Source: a virus. Taken from it: 51,538 nt of DNA. The stretch lies in IMG/VR virus record IMGVR_UViG_3300048571_000060, positions 1 through 51,538 of that record; one strand, written 5' to 3'. Below the pieces are notes generated by a model. That model was not told where the DNA came from. It saw only the letters and a list, made by a program, of their open reading frames with translations, and did not search any database. The translations under genes and the position numbers were made by a program. Below, piece after piece: positions 34,655-42,289 of the stretch (within the stretch, counting starts at the first letter, position 1; every line of letters begins with the position of its first letter).

Positions 34655-35162
34655 CTTTCTTTGATTTTTTAGGTTCTGTTTTTGGTGCCATGCTATATCC
34701 GGCAGATACTGCTCGTCCAAGGTTTCGTCCAAATACATTTCCAAAAGTTGCAAGGGCGTTCCCTATTGCAGAAGTCCTGGCGTTTGGCGCACAATACTCA
34801 AGCGAGTTTGGGATTTTGCCCAGCGGAAACTTATGCACTAAAGACCCACTTTTTGCCGCTATAGGCTTTGCGCCTGTGCCGGATATTGTACGGTATTCAG
34901 CATTCGGATAGCTTGGCAAACATAGTATTTTTACAGTACACAAGATTTCATTTTCAATCTGTTCATACTGTTCATCAAACACATCGAATTGGTCAAACAG
35001 GATGTCGGCCAGCGCCTGTTGTATTGGAATTGGAATGTAGCTTGACGACTTGCCTGCTCCAAGGCTTCGTGACTTAATCCAGCTTTCTTTTGGTGCTTGG
35101 TTTATTGCATCACGCCAAGCGTCTTTTGATGCAAACCTGTACGTTTCTTTTGTTTCTGACAT
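34641..35162 (-). CDS. single-strand annealing protein (ERF/Rad52-like)
   Basis: 173 aa. N-terminal SKDAWRDAINQAPKESWIK and SSYIPIPIQQALADILFD, a central beta-sheet (CTVKILCLP), and CAPNARTSAIGNALATFGNVFGRNLGR, the hallmark helix of Rad52/ERF annealing proteins; a Lys-rich tail ends it. Together with YqaJ exonuclease it performs recombination, likely for concatemer formation. Gene order is SSAP then exonuclease. Confidence 0.8.
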   Translation of the reverse strand: MSETKETYRFASKDAWRDAINQAPKESWIKSRSLGAGKSSSYIPIPIQQALADILFDQFDVFDEQYEQIENEILCTVKILCLPSYPNAEYRTISGTGAKPIAAKSGSLVHKFPLGKIPNSLEYCAPNARTSAIGNALATFGNVFGRNLGRAVSAGYSMAPKTEPKKSKKDAKK

Positions 35163-35164
35163 AA

Positions 35165-35542
35165 TTATTTTTTATCTATAGTTTCAAATCTTCTAATTGG
35201 AATCAATACTTGTTCGTTATTTAACCAAACACCAAACTCTTGAACGTCTGTATTTTCAGTCAATATATAGCAGTCATTTTCAATATCATCTTCAACGCCA
35301 ATCATCCAATATGGTAATCCGTAACGAAGTTTCCAGATTTTTTTTCCGCCAGGACCATATTTGTCAAGTGTAAGAAAGTCACTTTTTACTGCGACCCTTA
35401 ACTTTATGTTGAACTCGAATATCTGCTGTCTTGTTCGCTTTTTTAGATTTTTTATTTCCTTTACTATCTTTTTTGACTGAATCGCCTCCTTTGCCTTTTT
35501 TTCCGGCTTTTTTGTCTTTTTTGCTTTTTGTTTTTTCATCAA
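35165..35542 (-). CDS. hypothetical protein, 125 aa, long overlap
   Basis: Shares 164 nt with the 128-aa gene in another frame, where both are Lys-rich. No later ATG, GTG or TTG was seen before residue 80, so either the overlap is real or a rare start codon is used. The unique part (KYGPGGKKIWKLRYGLPYW ... VWLNNEQVLIPI) looks globular. No family recognised. Confidence 0.5.
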   Translation of the reverse strand: MMKKQKAKKTKKPEKKAKEAIQSKKIVKEIKNLKKRTRQQIFEFNIKLRVAVKSDFLTLDKYGPGGKKIWKLRYGLPYWMIGVEDDIENDCYILTENTDVQEFGVWLNNEQVLIPIRRFETIDKK

Positions 35543-35765
35543 TTTCTGCTATAATTTTTTTAACTTCTTTTTTAGTATAGCCAATTCTATTGTTGTGAGC
35601 CATACAGCATATCCAACAACTTTCTATCGTGCTATGTCCAGCAAAGCCAGATTCAGTTGTAGTGCCGTCAGCATTTAAAAATGAACAAAGCCAACCTCTG
35701 TCTTTCGTCATGGCTGGCACTTTTATAGGGATTAATTCACCCTCAAACTTTCTTGAATAAGGCAT
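35379..35765 (-). CDS. hypothetical Cys-rich and Lys-tail protein, 128 aa
   Basis: N-terminal domain with a Cys/His cluster (CSFLN, HSTIESCWICCMAHNN), plausibly zinc-binding, and a C-terminal half of KxDKK repeats as in several proteins of this phage. No family known to me. It lies between the small genes and SSAP. Confidence 0.65.
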   Translation of the reverse strand: MPYSRKFEGELIPIKVPAMTKDRGWLCSFLNADGTTTESGFAGHSTIESCWICCMAHNNRIGYTKKEVKKIIAEIDEKTKSKKDKKAGKKGKGGDSVKKDSKGNKKSKKANKTADIRVQHKVKGRSKK

Positions 35766-35886
35766 ATGGTTTTTGAAAATCTATATTACTGTTATACTTT
35801 TCGCTTTCGACTGAAATACCACAGCCTTTTAATGCTGTGGTAACTCCAATCGCTTTCAGTGGTATTTGCCTTTTTTGCTTTTTCAT
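35743..35886 (-). CDS. small hypothetical protein, 47 aa
   Basis: ATG at 35884-35886 overlaps the TGA of the preceding gene (ATGA), and the protein starts MKKQKRQIPLKAIGVTTALK. It ends within the first codons of the 128-aa gene. Supported by the coupled overlap and its place behind a strong promoter; function unknown. Confidence 0.55.
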   Translation of the reverse strand: MKKQKRQIPLKAIGVTTALKGCGISVESEKYNSNIDFQKPYALFKKV

Positions 35887-36035
35887 ATTTTTTCAACGTA
35901 TAGTTTTGAAATTGGATATTTTGTTGGTTGCTCTTTTGATAGTTTTTTACGCATTCCATAAGCCAATGAAGCTGTTGAATAAGTGCCTACTATTTCGTAA
36001 TCTTTCTTATTTAATTTAAATCTTAATTGATACAT
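35883..36035 (-). CDS. small hypothetical protein, 50 aa
   Basis: First gene behind the promoter at 36065-36104; ATG 30 nt downstream of the -7 box. MYQLRFKLNKKDYEIVGTYS ... AYGMRKKLSK reads like a compact alpha/beta phage protein. Coupled by ATGA to the 47-aa gene. Function unknown. Confidence 0.6.
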   Translation of the reverse strand: MYQLRFKLNKKDYEIVGTYSTASLAYGMRKKLSKEQPTKYPISKLYVEKI

Positions 36036-36064
36036 TTTGCTGGTTTTATCGTTGTTCTACAGAA

Positions 36065-36104
36065 CGAATGTACGACAATATTTTTAGTCTGCAAAATTTT
36101 TCGC
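36065..36104 (-). promoter_or_regulatory. early promoter with GCGAAAAATTTTGC operator-like element
   Basis: TTTG (36095-36092), 19 bp, TACATTCG (36072-36065); near palindrome at 36091-36104. Drives the small genes and the SSAP/YqaJ module. Confidence 0.72.
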
Positions 36105-36124
36105 ATATTTTTTCAAGTTTTTTA

Positions 36125-36979
36125 TTAATACTTGATTCCATAGCTGTTGGCAATATAAAAAAACGTTGACAAAGATATTCGATTCATATTTCTACAACGG
36201 TCAAACTTCAAATCTGCGGCTTTTTGTTTATAGCCATGATTATATCTGCTTATTCTGTGAAAGTACTGCCTGCCTGTTTCACCAAAAGCATTGTACAAAG
36301 AACCAGCAATTTTTACCCAATCATTGTAATCAGTAGTGATGTCAACAGCATTCTGTTCAATTAACGAAACAACTGATTCAACTTTGTTTAGGTTTGATTT
36401 TGAAACTCCTGTAAATTTAACTTTTTTGAATTTTTTCTTTTTGGGTATTTGAAACAGTTTTGCGTCAGGATTATAGTAAGCAGTTTTGTCATAACTAAAA
36501 AACCGCAAACGAGTATAATCTTTACAACTTTCATCAATGTTAATTCCAATTGATTTAAGCGACTTTCTAAAATGTATAAAGTATTTTATCAGCTTATCTT
36601 TTTTGTCGATTTTAATAATAGCGTAGACGCCTTCATTACTGACTGAAAAGCCTGTGTACAATGTTGCCGGATGATGACTTAAATATTCCTTGACAGCGTT
36701 CATATCTGCAACCGGGTTTTCTTTCTTATCAATATCTAGACAGATTAGTTCGTTTTTTGATTTAATGTTGTCTAGATTCCTTACTTTTTTAAAAGTGGCT
36801 GAAACTGTTATGCACGGAATTTTCAGTTTGGCTTTTGGGTCTTTGGTTTTTCTGTAATTGACTATTTTGTTTTTGAGTTCATCAGGTGGGTTAATAGTGT
36901 CAGACAGCCATTTATCAAGACTGACGTCTTTTGGCTTTGTGTCTGACACGTTATTGAAATATGATACTTTTATTTTCAT
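36125..36979 (-). CDS. primase (VirE N-terminal / BT4734-like with PriCT)
   Basis: 284 aa. Residues about 60-160 match the BT4734-like VirE_N primase domain: NELICLDIDKKENP (acidic metal-binding Asp pair), LYTGFSVSNEGVYAIIKI, and CKDYTRLRFFSYD. The C-terminus (DYNDWVKIAGSLYNAFGETGRQYFHRIS) is a PriCT-2-like helix bundle. In many Bacteroidetes these are fused to the VirE helicase, here encoded apart at 44895-46118. Start abuts the clamp stop. Confidence 0.82.
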   Translation of the reverse strand: MKIKVSYFNNVSDTKPKDVSLDKWLSDTINPPDELKNKIVNYRKTKDPKAKLKIPCITVSATFKKVRNLDNIKSKNELICLDIDKKENPVADMNAVKEYLSHHPATLYTGFSVSNEGVYAIIKIDKKDKLIKYFIHFRKSLKSIGINIDESCKDYTRLRFFSYDKTAYYNPDAKLFQIPKKKKFKKVKFTGVSKSNLNKVESVVSLIEQNAVDITTDYNDWVKIAGSLYNAFGETGRQYFHRISRYNHGYKQKAADLKFDRCRNMNRISLSTFFYIANSYGIKY

Positions 36980-38067
36980 TATGCTTTGTCAAGCAATACC
37001 GGAGCAATTAAACCACGCATTTTCTTTTCACTAATACAGAATAGATTCTGTTTGCCAAGACTGAATTCAGCGTCTTTTTCAAATACACTTAAAACTTCAA
37101 TCAACATTTTTGAATTAAAACCAATTGTCAATTCTCCTTTGAATTTGATTGGTAAATCTTCCTTAACTCTGCTTGAGCTATTTATGTTATCACAACTTAA
37201 ATTCAAATTATCATTAGTGATGATTAATTTAATTGTTTGAACCTTTTCTTTTGACGACAATGCTGTTACACGTCTAATCGCTGTTAGGAACTTTTCTTTG
37301 TTAATTATAATTGGTGTGGCGTCGTCAACCGTGTCAACAATTTTTTTAAATATCTCAATAGGGAATTTTCCATTTTGTTGTATAGCCATTACCTTTTTAC
37401 GTCCAAATTTGAAGAAGATAGCATTTTCGTTATACTTCATTTCAACATTTGTATTTTCGTCAAGCAGGTTTTGAATGGCTGTTGAGGCTCTACCACTAAT
37501 AAGGATATCAAATTTGTCACCGCTACCTTTTACAACTTCTTGAAACAAACTAACTTTATTGGTTGAGCGTATTGTGATTTTTTTACCTATTTGAATTGAC
37601 AAGTTTGCCATTGGCTCCAAATCATTATCAATAACGAATTTGTTCGCAACCTTTAAAGTCTTTTTCAAATGTGTTGCATCAATTTCAGCAGTAAGTTTCA
37701 TTTTTTCGTCCTTTGCGTCTGGGTAAATAGCCGCATCTTCTAACGGGATTTTAAAATCACCACTCTTGTGCATAACGACACAATTCTTATCGTCAATTTT
37801 AAGCGTGATTTCCTGGTTCTTAATACTTTTCAATGCCGCTATAAACATCGAGTGGTTGATGCAAAAAACAACTAAATCTTCGTTCTTAATGTCAACTGAA
37901 TTTTCGCAACGAACTTCGTGATTGTCACCTGTTACGGTTAGTTCGTTTTTCTTGATATCAATCTTAACGCATTGTAAGATTGGCACCATGTGTCCGGGAT
38001 TGATTACTGCTTGAAGTGGCTCCAAAGCAGTAATCAGTGAGTCGCTGTTAATTTTTATTTTTGTCAT
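36979..38067 (-). CDS. dnaN: DNA polymerase sliding clamp (beta subunit)
   Basis: 362 aa, full beta-clamp length with three repeated domains. Opening KINSDSLITALEPLQAVI, ILQCVKIDI, LTVTGDNHEV and the C-terminal IGFNSKMLIEVLSVF ... ISEKKMRGLIAPVLL are typical. It tethers a replicase to DNA. No DNA polymerase is encoded in the window, so it probably loads host Pol III. It follows the 109-aa gene with a 20-nt overlap. Confidence 0.93.
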   Translation of the reverse strand: MTKIKINSDSLITALEPLQAVINPGHMVPILQCVKIDIKKNELTVTGDNHEVRCENSVDIKNEDLVVFCINHSMFIAALKSIKNQEITLKIDDKNCVVMHKSGDFKIPLEDAAIYPDAKDEKMKLTAEIDATHLKKTLKVANKFVIDNDLEPMANLSIQIGKKITIRSTNKVSLFQEVVKGSGDKFDILISGRASTAIQNLLDENTNVEMKYNENAIFFKFGRKKVMAIQQNGKFPIEIFKKIVDTVDDATPIIINKEKFLTAIRRVTALSSKEKVQTIKLIITNDNLNLSCDNINSSSRVKEDLPIKFKGELTIGFNSKMLIEVLSVFEKDAEFSLGKQNLFCISEKKMRGLIAPVLLDKA

Positions 38068-38377
38068 TTGATATGTTTTTAAATTTTACATTCAGTTTCA
38101 CTGCCGGATTTTGTGCAAGGTTTGAAAATGTTTTAGCAATTTTCAATCCCTCTTTTTCATCTTTAAACTCAACAGTTACATCAATTTCACCTTTGTAACC
38201 ATTCTCAACGACGCCTTCCATAAGTTCAGCGCATTGTGATTGAGTTAATTTTTTAACATTACCTTTCAAGTCAACAAGTGAGCCGCTGATTTTTGGATAA
38301 ATTCGTTCTTTTCTACCTAAATATCTATCGTGCATATGAATATCATGCAGTTGATTTGTGTTCATTGTTTTTTCCAT
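38048..38377 (-). CDS. hypothetical protein, 109 aa
   Basis: Between QueE and the clamp. Starts with EKTMNTNQLHDIHMHDRYLGR, then a beta-rich part (GEIDVTVEFKDEKEGLKI, KLNVKFKNI). No family recognised. It overlaps the clamp start by 20 nt, so co-translation is likely. Confidence 0.65.
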   Translation of the reverse strand: MEKTMNTNQLHDIHMHDRYLGRKERIYPKISGSLVDLKGNVKKLTQSQCAELMEGVVENGYKGEIDVTVEFKDEKEGLKIAKTFSNLAQNPAVKLNVKFKNISNDKNKN

Positions 38378-38378
38378 T

Positions 38379-39089
38379 TTATACGCCTGTTTTTTGGTTC
38401 CAAATTACTATGTGAAGTCTTTCTGAATATCTGATGCCTTGTTGAATACATAGCTCAGCAACTATTGGTCTTGTCACAGCTAATTTGTCTTGTGTTTCGC
38501 CAGCTGGCATTAAACAGACGTTTGCCATATTAAGATGGTCACCATAGTCCTGCAAGATATCTATAAAATCTTCTTTTTGTGCGATTACAAATTTGAAAAT
38601 TATCTTTTTTCTAATCTGCGGTAAATTGTTTAAGAATTGAATCACTAATGGCTTGACTCTGCGTTCATATGGTTCGCCACTGTTTGCAAGTTTTGGAGAA
38701 CAGTTCCAATATTCAACATTAGAAATCATACCATCATTTGGCATAAGAGTTCCATTGGTTTCAACTTCTATGATTGGAAGAAAACCAAATTGTTCAAAAA
38801 ACCATTCAATGAACTCAACTATTTTCTTTTGATGCATAAGTGGCTCGCCGCCTGTAAACACCAAGTGAGCACCATATTTTAAAATTTGAACCTCCTCATC
38901 AGTAAACACTTCACTGAATGGTGTTTTTGTGCCCTTGCGCCATACTTCAATAGTATCGCAGACCCAACTGTCAGATTGACATAATATGTTACATCCTGAT
39001 AGACGTACAAAAATTGCCGGAATGCCCATTGTTTGGCCCTCGCCCTGAATACTGTAAAATTTTTCTGAAATAAATAAGTTATCTTTCAT
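38379..39089 (-). CDS. queE: 7-carboxy-7-deazaguanine synthase
   Basis: Radical SAM enzyme converting CPH4 to CDG. The start at 39087-39089 (MKDNLFISEKFYSIQGEG) is favoured because the earlier ATG at 39146 would give a 68-nt overlap. Motifs: FYSIQGEG (11-18), the cluster motif C33-x3-C37-x6-C44 (GCNILCQSDSWVCDT), WRKG, and SAM-binding TGGEPL (79-84). The third spacing differs from the common CX3CX2C by four residues. Overlaps the ParB-like gene by 11 nt. Confidence 0.92.
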   Translation of the reverse strand: MKDNLFISEKFYSIQGEGQTMGIPAIFVRLSGCNILCQSDSWVCDTIEVWRKGTKTPFSEVFTDEEVQILKYGAHLVFTGGEPLMHQKKIVEFIEWFFEQFGFLPIIEVETNGTLMPNDGMISNVEYWNCSPKLANSGEPYERRVKPLVIQFLNNLPQIRKKIIFKFVIAQKEDFIDILQDYGDHLNMANVCLMPAGETQDKLAVTRPIVAELCIQQGIRYSERLHIVIWNQKTGV

Positions 39090-39570
39090 CTTCAAATGGA
39101 TTAAATTGTGGATTAAATTGCATTCTATTAAACTCGTCCCAATCAAAATGAAGCAAAGTCATGTATCTTTCAACTGTTTGTTGGTCAAGTCCTGTTTTGT
39201 TTGATATAGTGGTTGGTTTGATTTCTAATTCTTTCAACCTTGCAACTGCTTGAGCGATACCAAGATAATCAAGTCTTGACTGATGCACATTAAGGGCAAT
39301 TCTATAAAGCTCGTATTCGCCTGGTTTCAATTCACCTAAATTGTAGCATAAGATTTTTTTAAGTCTGAGAGCCTTTAGTGTTTTGAAATACTTTCCACCG
39401 TCAACAATTAAGTATTGGCCATCATGTTCACAAACAGTGATTGATTTATACTGCCCAAAATGATTGTTGATTCTGTTCATTGTCACTGCCACGTTTTTGT
39501 CAATTGGCTCAACAGTGTGAAAGTTTGGCTTAATTATTTTGTCAGTTTTTAAAATTTCAAATCTTCCCAT
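39079..39570 (-). CDS. ParB-like DNA-binding protein, 163 aa
   Basis: An N-terminal ParB/sulfiredoxin-like domain (FGQYKSITVCEHDGQYLIVDGGKYFKTLKAL) with the DGG nucleotide-binding pocket pattern and a C-terminal HTH (LEIKPTTISNKTGLDQQTVERYMTL). Such proteins lie beside dpdA in several phage and bacterial 7-deazaguanine clusters. Here it is between QueE and the DpdA-like gene; it may direct modification or be a regulator. Confidence 0.72.
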   Translation of the reverse strand: MGRFEILKTDKIIKPNFHTVEPIDKNVAVTMNRINNHFGQYKSITVCEHDGQYLIVDGGKYFKTLKALRLKKILCYNLGELKPGEYELYRIALNVHQSRLDYLGIAQAVARLKELEIKPTTISNKTGLDQQTVERYMTLLHFDWDEFNRMQFNPQFNPFEDER

Positions 39571-40349
39571 ACGATACCTTTTTTATTCCAAAGTTGTGTG
39601 ATATATTCTTGTGTTTTTTTTGTTTCAATAATTGCTTTTTCAAGCCGTTGCCAATCGTCGTCGTAACATTCGATTGATTTCGCTTTAAATATGTCGTCTC
39701 GTTCACTAAAAGCCATTATAGGACGCGAATATCGTCCGAAAATTACCGTGCTTAATGGCGACGTAGAATCGACGCTAAAAAACGGATATCGTTCAATCAG
39801 CCCTGTTTTTGTCATTGCCAAACCGTGAACCTTAACTTTGTCACGAGTAATTGAAAATATCTTATCTAGATACGGTAACGAATCGTTCGCGATTAAAATA
39901 TAATCTTGACCTTCATTAACCCAATCCTGTAAGACGGTAAAAGTAGCATTGTCTAACGTCGGATGATATACGCGACAAAATTTAGCAACCAAACCATCTA
40001 ACGCCTGGACTTTGTAATACATTTCATCAATCTGCTCTTTTGGTAAATCAAGATAAACGTCAAACTCAACAAATACGAGTTTTCTATGTTTGTTTGCTTT
40101 AATGTATTCAAAGTATTCATCAATAAATTCACCAGCTGGTTTCAATTTTGTTTTACGCTTCATACCTATTGGCGTCATAGCGGCTTTGTTCCAACTATGA
40201 GCACCACTATCAACCATTAAAAAATATTCGTCATTCCAAGTGTCAATCTGCTTTCTTTCGTTAAGCATTGAATAGAGTTTTGGAACGTTGTGTTTGTAGC
40301 AGTTCAATTCACTGCCTCTGGTATCGCTACCAGCCACCATGATTAACAT
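39549..40349 (-). CDS. dpdA: DpdA-like DNA-guanine transglycosylase
   Basis: 266 aa, TIM-barrel TGT superfamily. Motifs: VDSGAHSW (46-53), EFDVYLDLP (95-103), VYHPT (127-131), IANDSL (153-158), VHGLAMTKTGLIERYPFFSVDSTS (174-197), with Asp47 and Asp194 as likely catalytic residues. DpdA enzymes replace guanine in DNA with a 7-deazaguanine. The gene is shorter than bacterial DpdA, in line with phage versions. It overlaps the glycosyltransferase gene by 7 nt. The substrate here is uncertain. Confidence 0.8.
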   Translation of the reverse strand: MLIMVAGSDTRGSELNCYKHNVPKLYSMLNERKQIDTWNDEYFLMVDSGAHSWNKAAMTPIGMKRKTKLKPAGEFIDEYFEYIKANKHRKLVFVEFDVYLDLPKEQIDEMYYKVQALDGLVAKFCRVYHPTLDNATFTVLQDWVNEGQDYILIANDSLPYLDKIFSITRDKVKVHGLAMTKTGLIERYPFFSVDSTSPLSTVIFGRYSRPIMAFSERDDIFKAKSIECYDDDWQRLEKAIIETKKTQEYITQLWNKKGIVWEDLKF

Positions 40350-41488
40350 TTTTCAATCAGTTTAGATATATAATAATGTTCATGCCATACATTGAATTCT
40401 TGATTTCCTATATCGTTTAACATTATGTAGGTTTTAAGTTTTCTACCTAAATCACAAATATATGCGACATTATGATGTTGTTGACGCTTGTGAATACAAT
40501 CGTTTAAAACCTTAACAGCAGATTCAACTTTGAATGGTTGATACAATCTGTCAGGATTTAAGATTTCAGGAAAGCTTCTAAAGTCAGGATAACATACGTC
40601 ACAATCAAACAGCGTGGCTTCAATTAAAGTCCAACTCACATAGTCTTGCAAAGCTGAATTAAATTGTACTTTACTTTTTTGAAGTTCAGTATAATATTCC
40701 TCTTTTGACAGTCCGGCTTTTAAAATAAACCTATCATTTTCAGACGCTATGTATTTCATATAATCAACAAAGCCAGGTATCGAGCTTTTAAACTCACTTC
40801 CAGACGTTGTAACAACCCATTTATAATCAGTATTTTCACGTAAAAAACGCAAAGCAGTTTCAACCATAAAATAAGGATTTTTTTCCTTATCTAATCTAGA
40901 TGTATAAATAATTTGGTCGCGTTTTGCGTAGATTTTTTCGCAAGTCTTAACGGCTAATTCCGCATGAATTGGCAATCCAACCACGTGAATTGGTGCTTTA
41001 AATCCGGCTTCACGAAGTTGTTGTTTATGGATGCCGCTACCAACGAAGATTCCTTTATGATAAGCATCAATACCAAGTTCAAAATGACGCATCCATTTTC
41101 TCATTGGGTGAGTAAAGTCATATTCGTCTACGCTTTGAGCGTGAAGCATTGAATAGACGTCAACTTTGATGTTATACAAATCAAGCATATAAAAGACTGA
41201 TTCAATTCCCGGCGTCCAAAAGTCCTGTAAATACAAAATGTCTCCGGTTTTTACAATTCCTCCAGATATAGCATTCATAAGCTGTTGGCATTGACTCATT
41301 GAATAAACTCCCCGACCATAAGCATCTAAAACTGAACCAACCCTAATTTCGTTGGTTTCAATTTCACCACGTAATTGAATAAAATTGATTTTCTTGCTTT
41401 TAAATGTTTCAGGAATCCATTGTTCGCTGAGCTGATAAGTGTATCGCTCTTTAAGTGGTTCAAGACCAAAGTACCATAAATTTCTCAT
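40343..41488 (-). CDS. GT-B glycosyltransferase (GT4-like), 381 aa
   Basis: A two-Rossmann architecture: N-terminal acceptor domain and C-terminal donor domain with SRLDKEKNPYFMV (197-209) and an E-x7-E-like SWTLIEATLFDCDVCYP (285-301), where the donor sugar nucleotide binds. It is translationally overlapped with the DpdA-like gene, and so probably acts in the same pathway, perhaps on the modified base. A protein or cell-surface target is the alternative. Confidence 0.8.
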   Translation of the reverse strand: MRNLWYFGLEPLKERYTYQLSEQWIPETFKSKKINFIQLRGEIETNEIRVGSVLDAYGRGVYSMSQCQQLMNAISGGIVKTGDILYLQDFWTPGIESVFYMLDLYNIKVDVYSMLHAQSVDEYDFTHPMRKWMRHFELGIDAYHKGIFVGSGIHKQQLREAGFKAPIHVVGLPIHAELAVKTCEKIYAKRDQIIYTSRLDKEKNPYFMVETALRFLRENTDYKWVVTTSGSEFKSSIPGFVDYMKYIASENDRFILKAGLSKEEYYTELQKSKVQFNSALQDYVSWTLIEATLFDCDVCYPDFRSFPEILNPDRLYQPFKVESAVKVLNDCIHKRQQHHNVAYICDLGRKLKTYIMLNDIGNQEFNVWHEHYYISKLIEKC

Positions 41489-41501
41489 AAACTGCTCAGT
41501 T

Positions 41502-41945
41502 TTAAATGTCGTGACGGTCGTGAATGTAGTCTTGACGGGTTACTTTTTGTCCATTGTGAAGCGTGAAACAATACATTTCGTGACTTCTAGGACACACTTT
41601 TATAGAATCGCTACTCTTTAGCTCAGCCAACTCTGGAACGTCAATCCAAAGCAGGATATGACATTTTAAAATCATGCTTTTTGGAATCTCTTTAATGTTG
41701 TCAGGCTTTGCTTCAAGCGTAAACATTTTTTTATCCTCGTCAATTAGCTTTTCAATAATTTCCCAGGTGATTTTTTGTTGAGTGTTTGTGCCTGACATTT
41801 TTGAAATCAACGTTGGACCAATTAGTATGTGGTTAAACTTTTTAACAACTGTTTCGAAAGTGTCAAAATCATCACTCACAAACAGCGTTTCCAATCCAAA
41901 AAGACGTCCTTCAATCTCTTTGCCGTACCAATATTTTTTTCTCAT
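41502..41945 (-). CDS. unknown protein of the modification cluster, 147 aa
   Basis: Begins MRKKYWYGKEIEGRLFGLET and has IIEKLIDEDKKMFTLEAKP, a beta-rich core (LKCHILLWIDVPELAELK) and a basic tail (RQDYIHDRHD). No family recognised. Its start overlaps the stop of the QueD-like gene (ATGA), so the two are probably made together. Candidate accessory enzyme of the base-modification pathway. Confidence 0.7.
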   Translation of the reverse strand: MRKKYWYGKEIEGRLFGLETLFVSDDFDTFETVVKKFNHILIGPTLISKMSGTNTQQKITWEIIEKLIDEDKKMFTLEAKPDNIKEIPKSMILKCHILLWIDVPELAELKSSDSIKVCPRSHEMYCFTLHNGQKVTRQDYIHDRHDI

Positions 41946-42289
41946 AGTTCAATAATGATTTCAGCTCCGTTTTCATTGTCCTCAAGAACTTTGCAGTAAT
42001 TGAGCTGAAAAGTTTCAATCAACCTAACTGCTATCATTTCACAGCTCATTGAGTTAAAATCATGCACTGATTTTTCATTGCCATACATTTTTTTCAACCA
42101 CAATGTGATTTCACGCTTTAATTCAATAATCTCAACATCCCTGTCAAGGTGTGTGACTGCTTTTTTGCATTCGATGTGAAAGATGTGTCTGTGAGGAAAT
42201 TTCAAGAATGAAACTTCTTCGATAGGGCACTCAGGCCAATGGTGAATGCCCTCTACTTGAAGATTTACAATGATATTACTTTTTTGCAT
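41942..42289 (-). CDS. small QueD-like (T-fold) protein, 115 aa
   Basis: Start at 42287-42289 (MQKSNIIVNLQVEG); the frame is open farther upstream but that part is a shadow of the 209-aa gene. The layout parallels QueD: FPHRHIFHI (HxH zinc-type pair), SCEMIAVRL (the TSE/GCE helix), and CKVLEDNENGAEIII (terminal strand). It lacks the QueD Cys before the HxH. I infer a divergent T-fold enzyme in the 7-deazaguanine pathway; substrate unknown. The overlap with the upstream gene is 14 nt. Confidence 0.65.
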   Translation of the reverse strand: MQKSNIIVNLQVEGIHHWPECPIEEVSFLKFPHRHIFHIECKKAVTHLDRDVEIIELKREITLWLKKMYGNEKSVHDFNSMSCEMIAVRLIETFQLNYCKVLEDNENGAEIIIEL

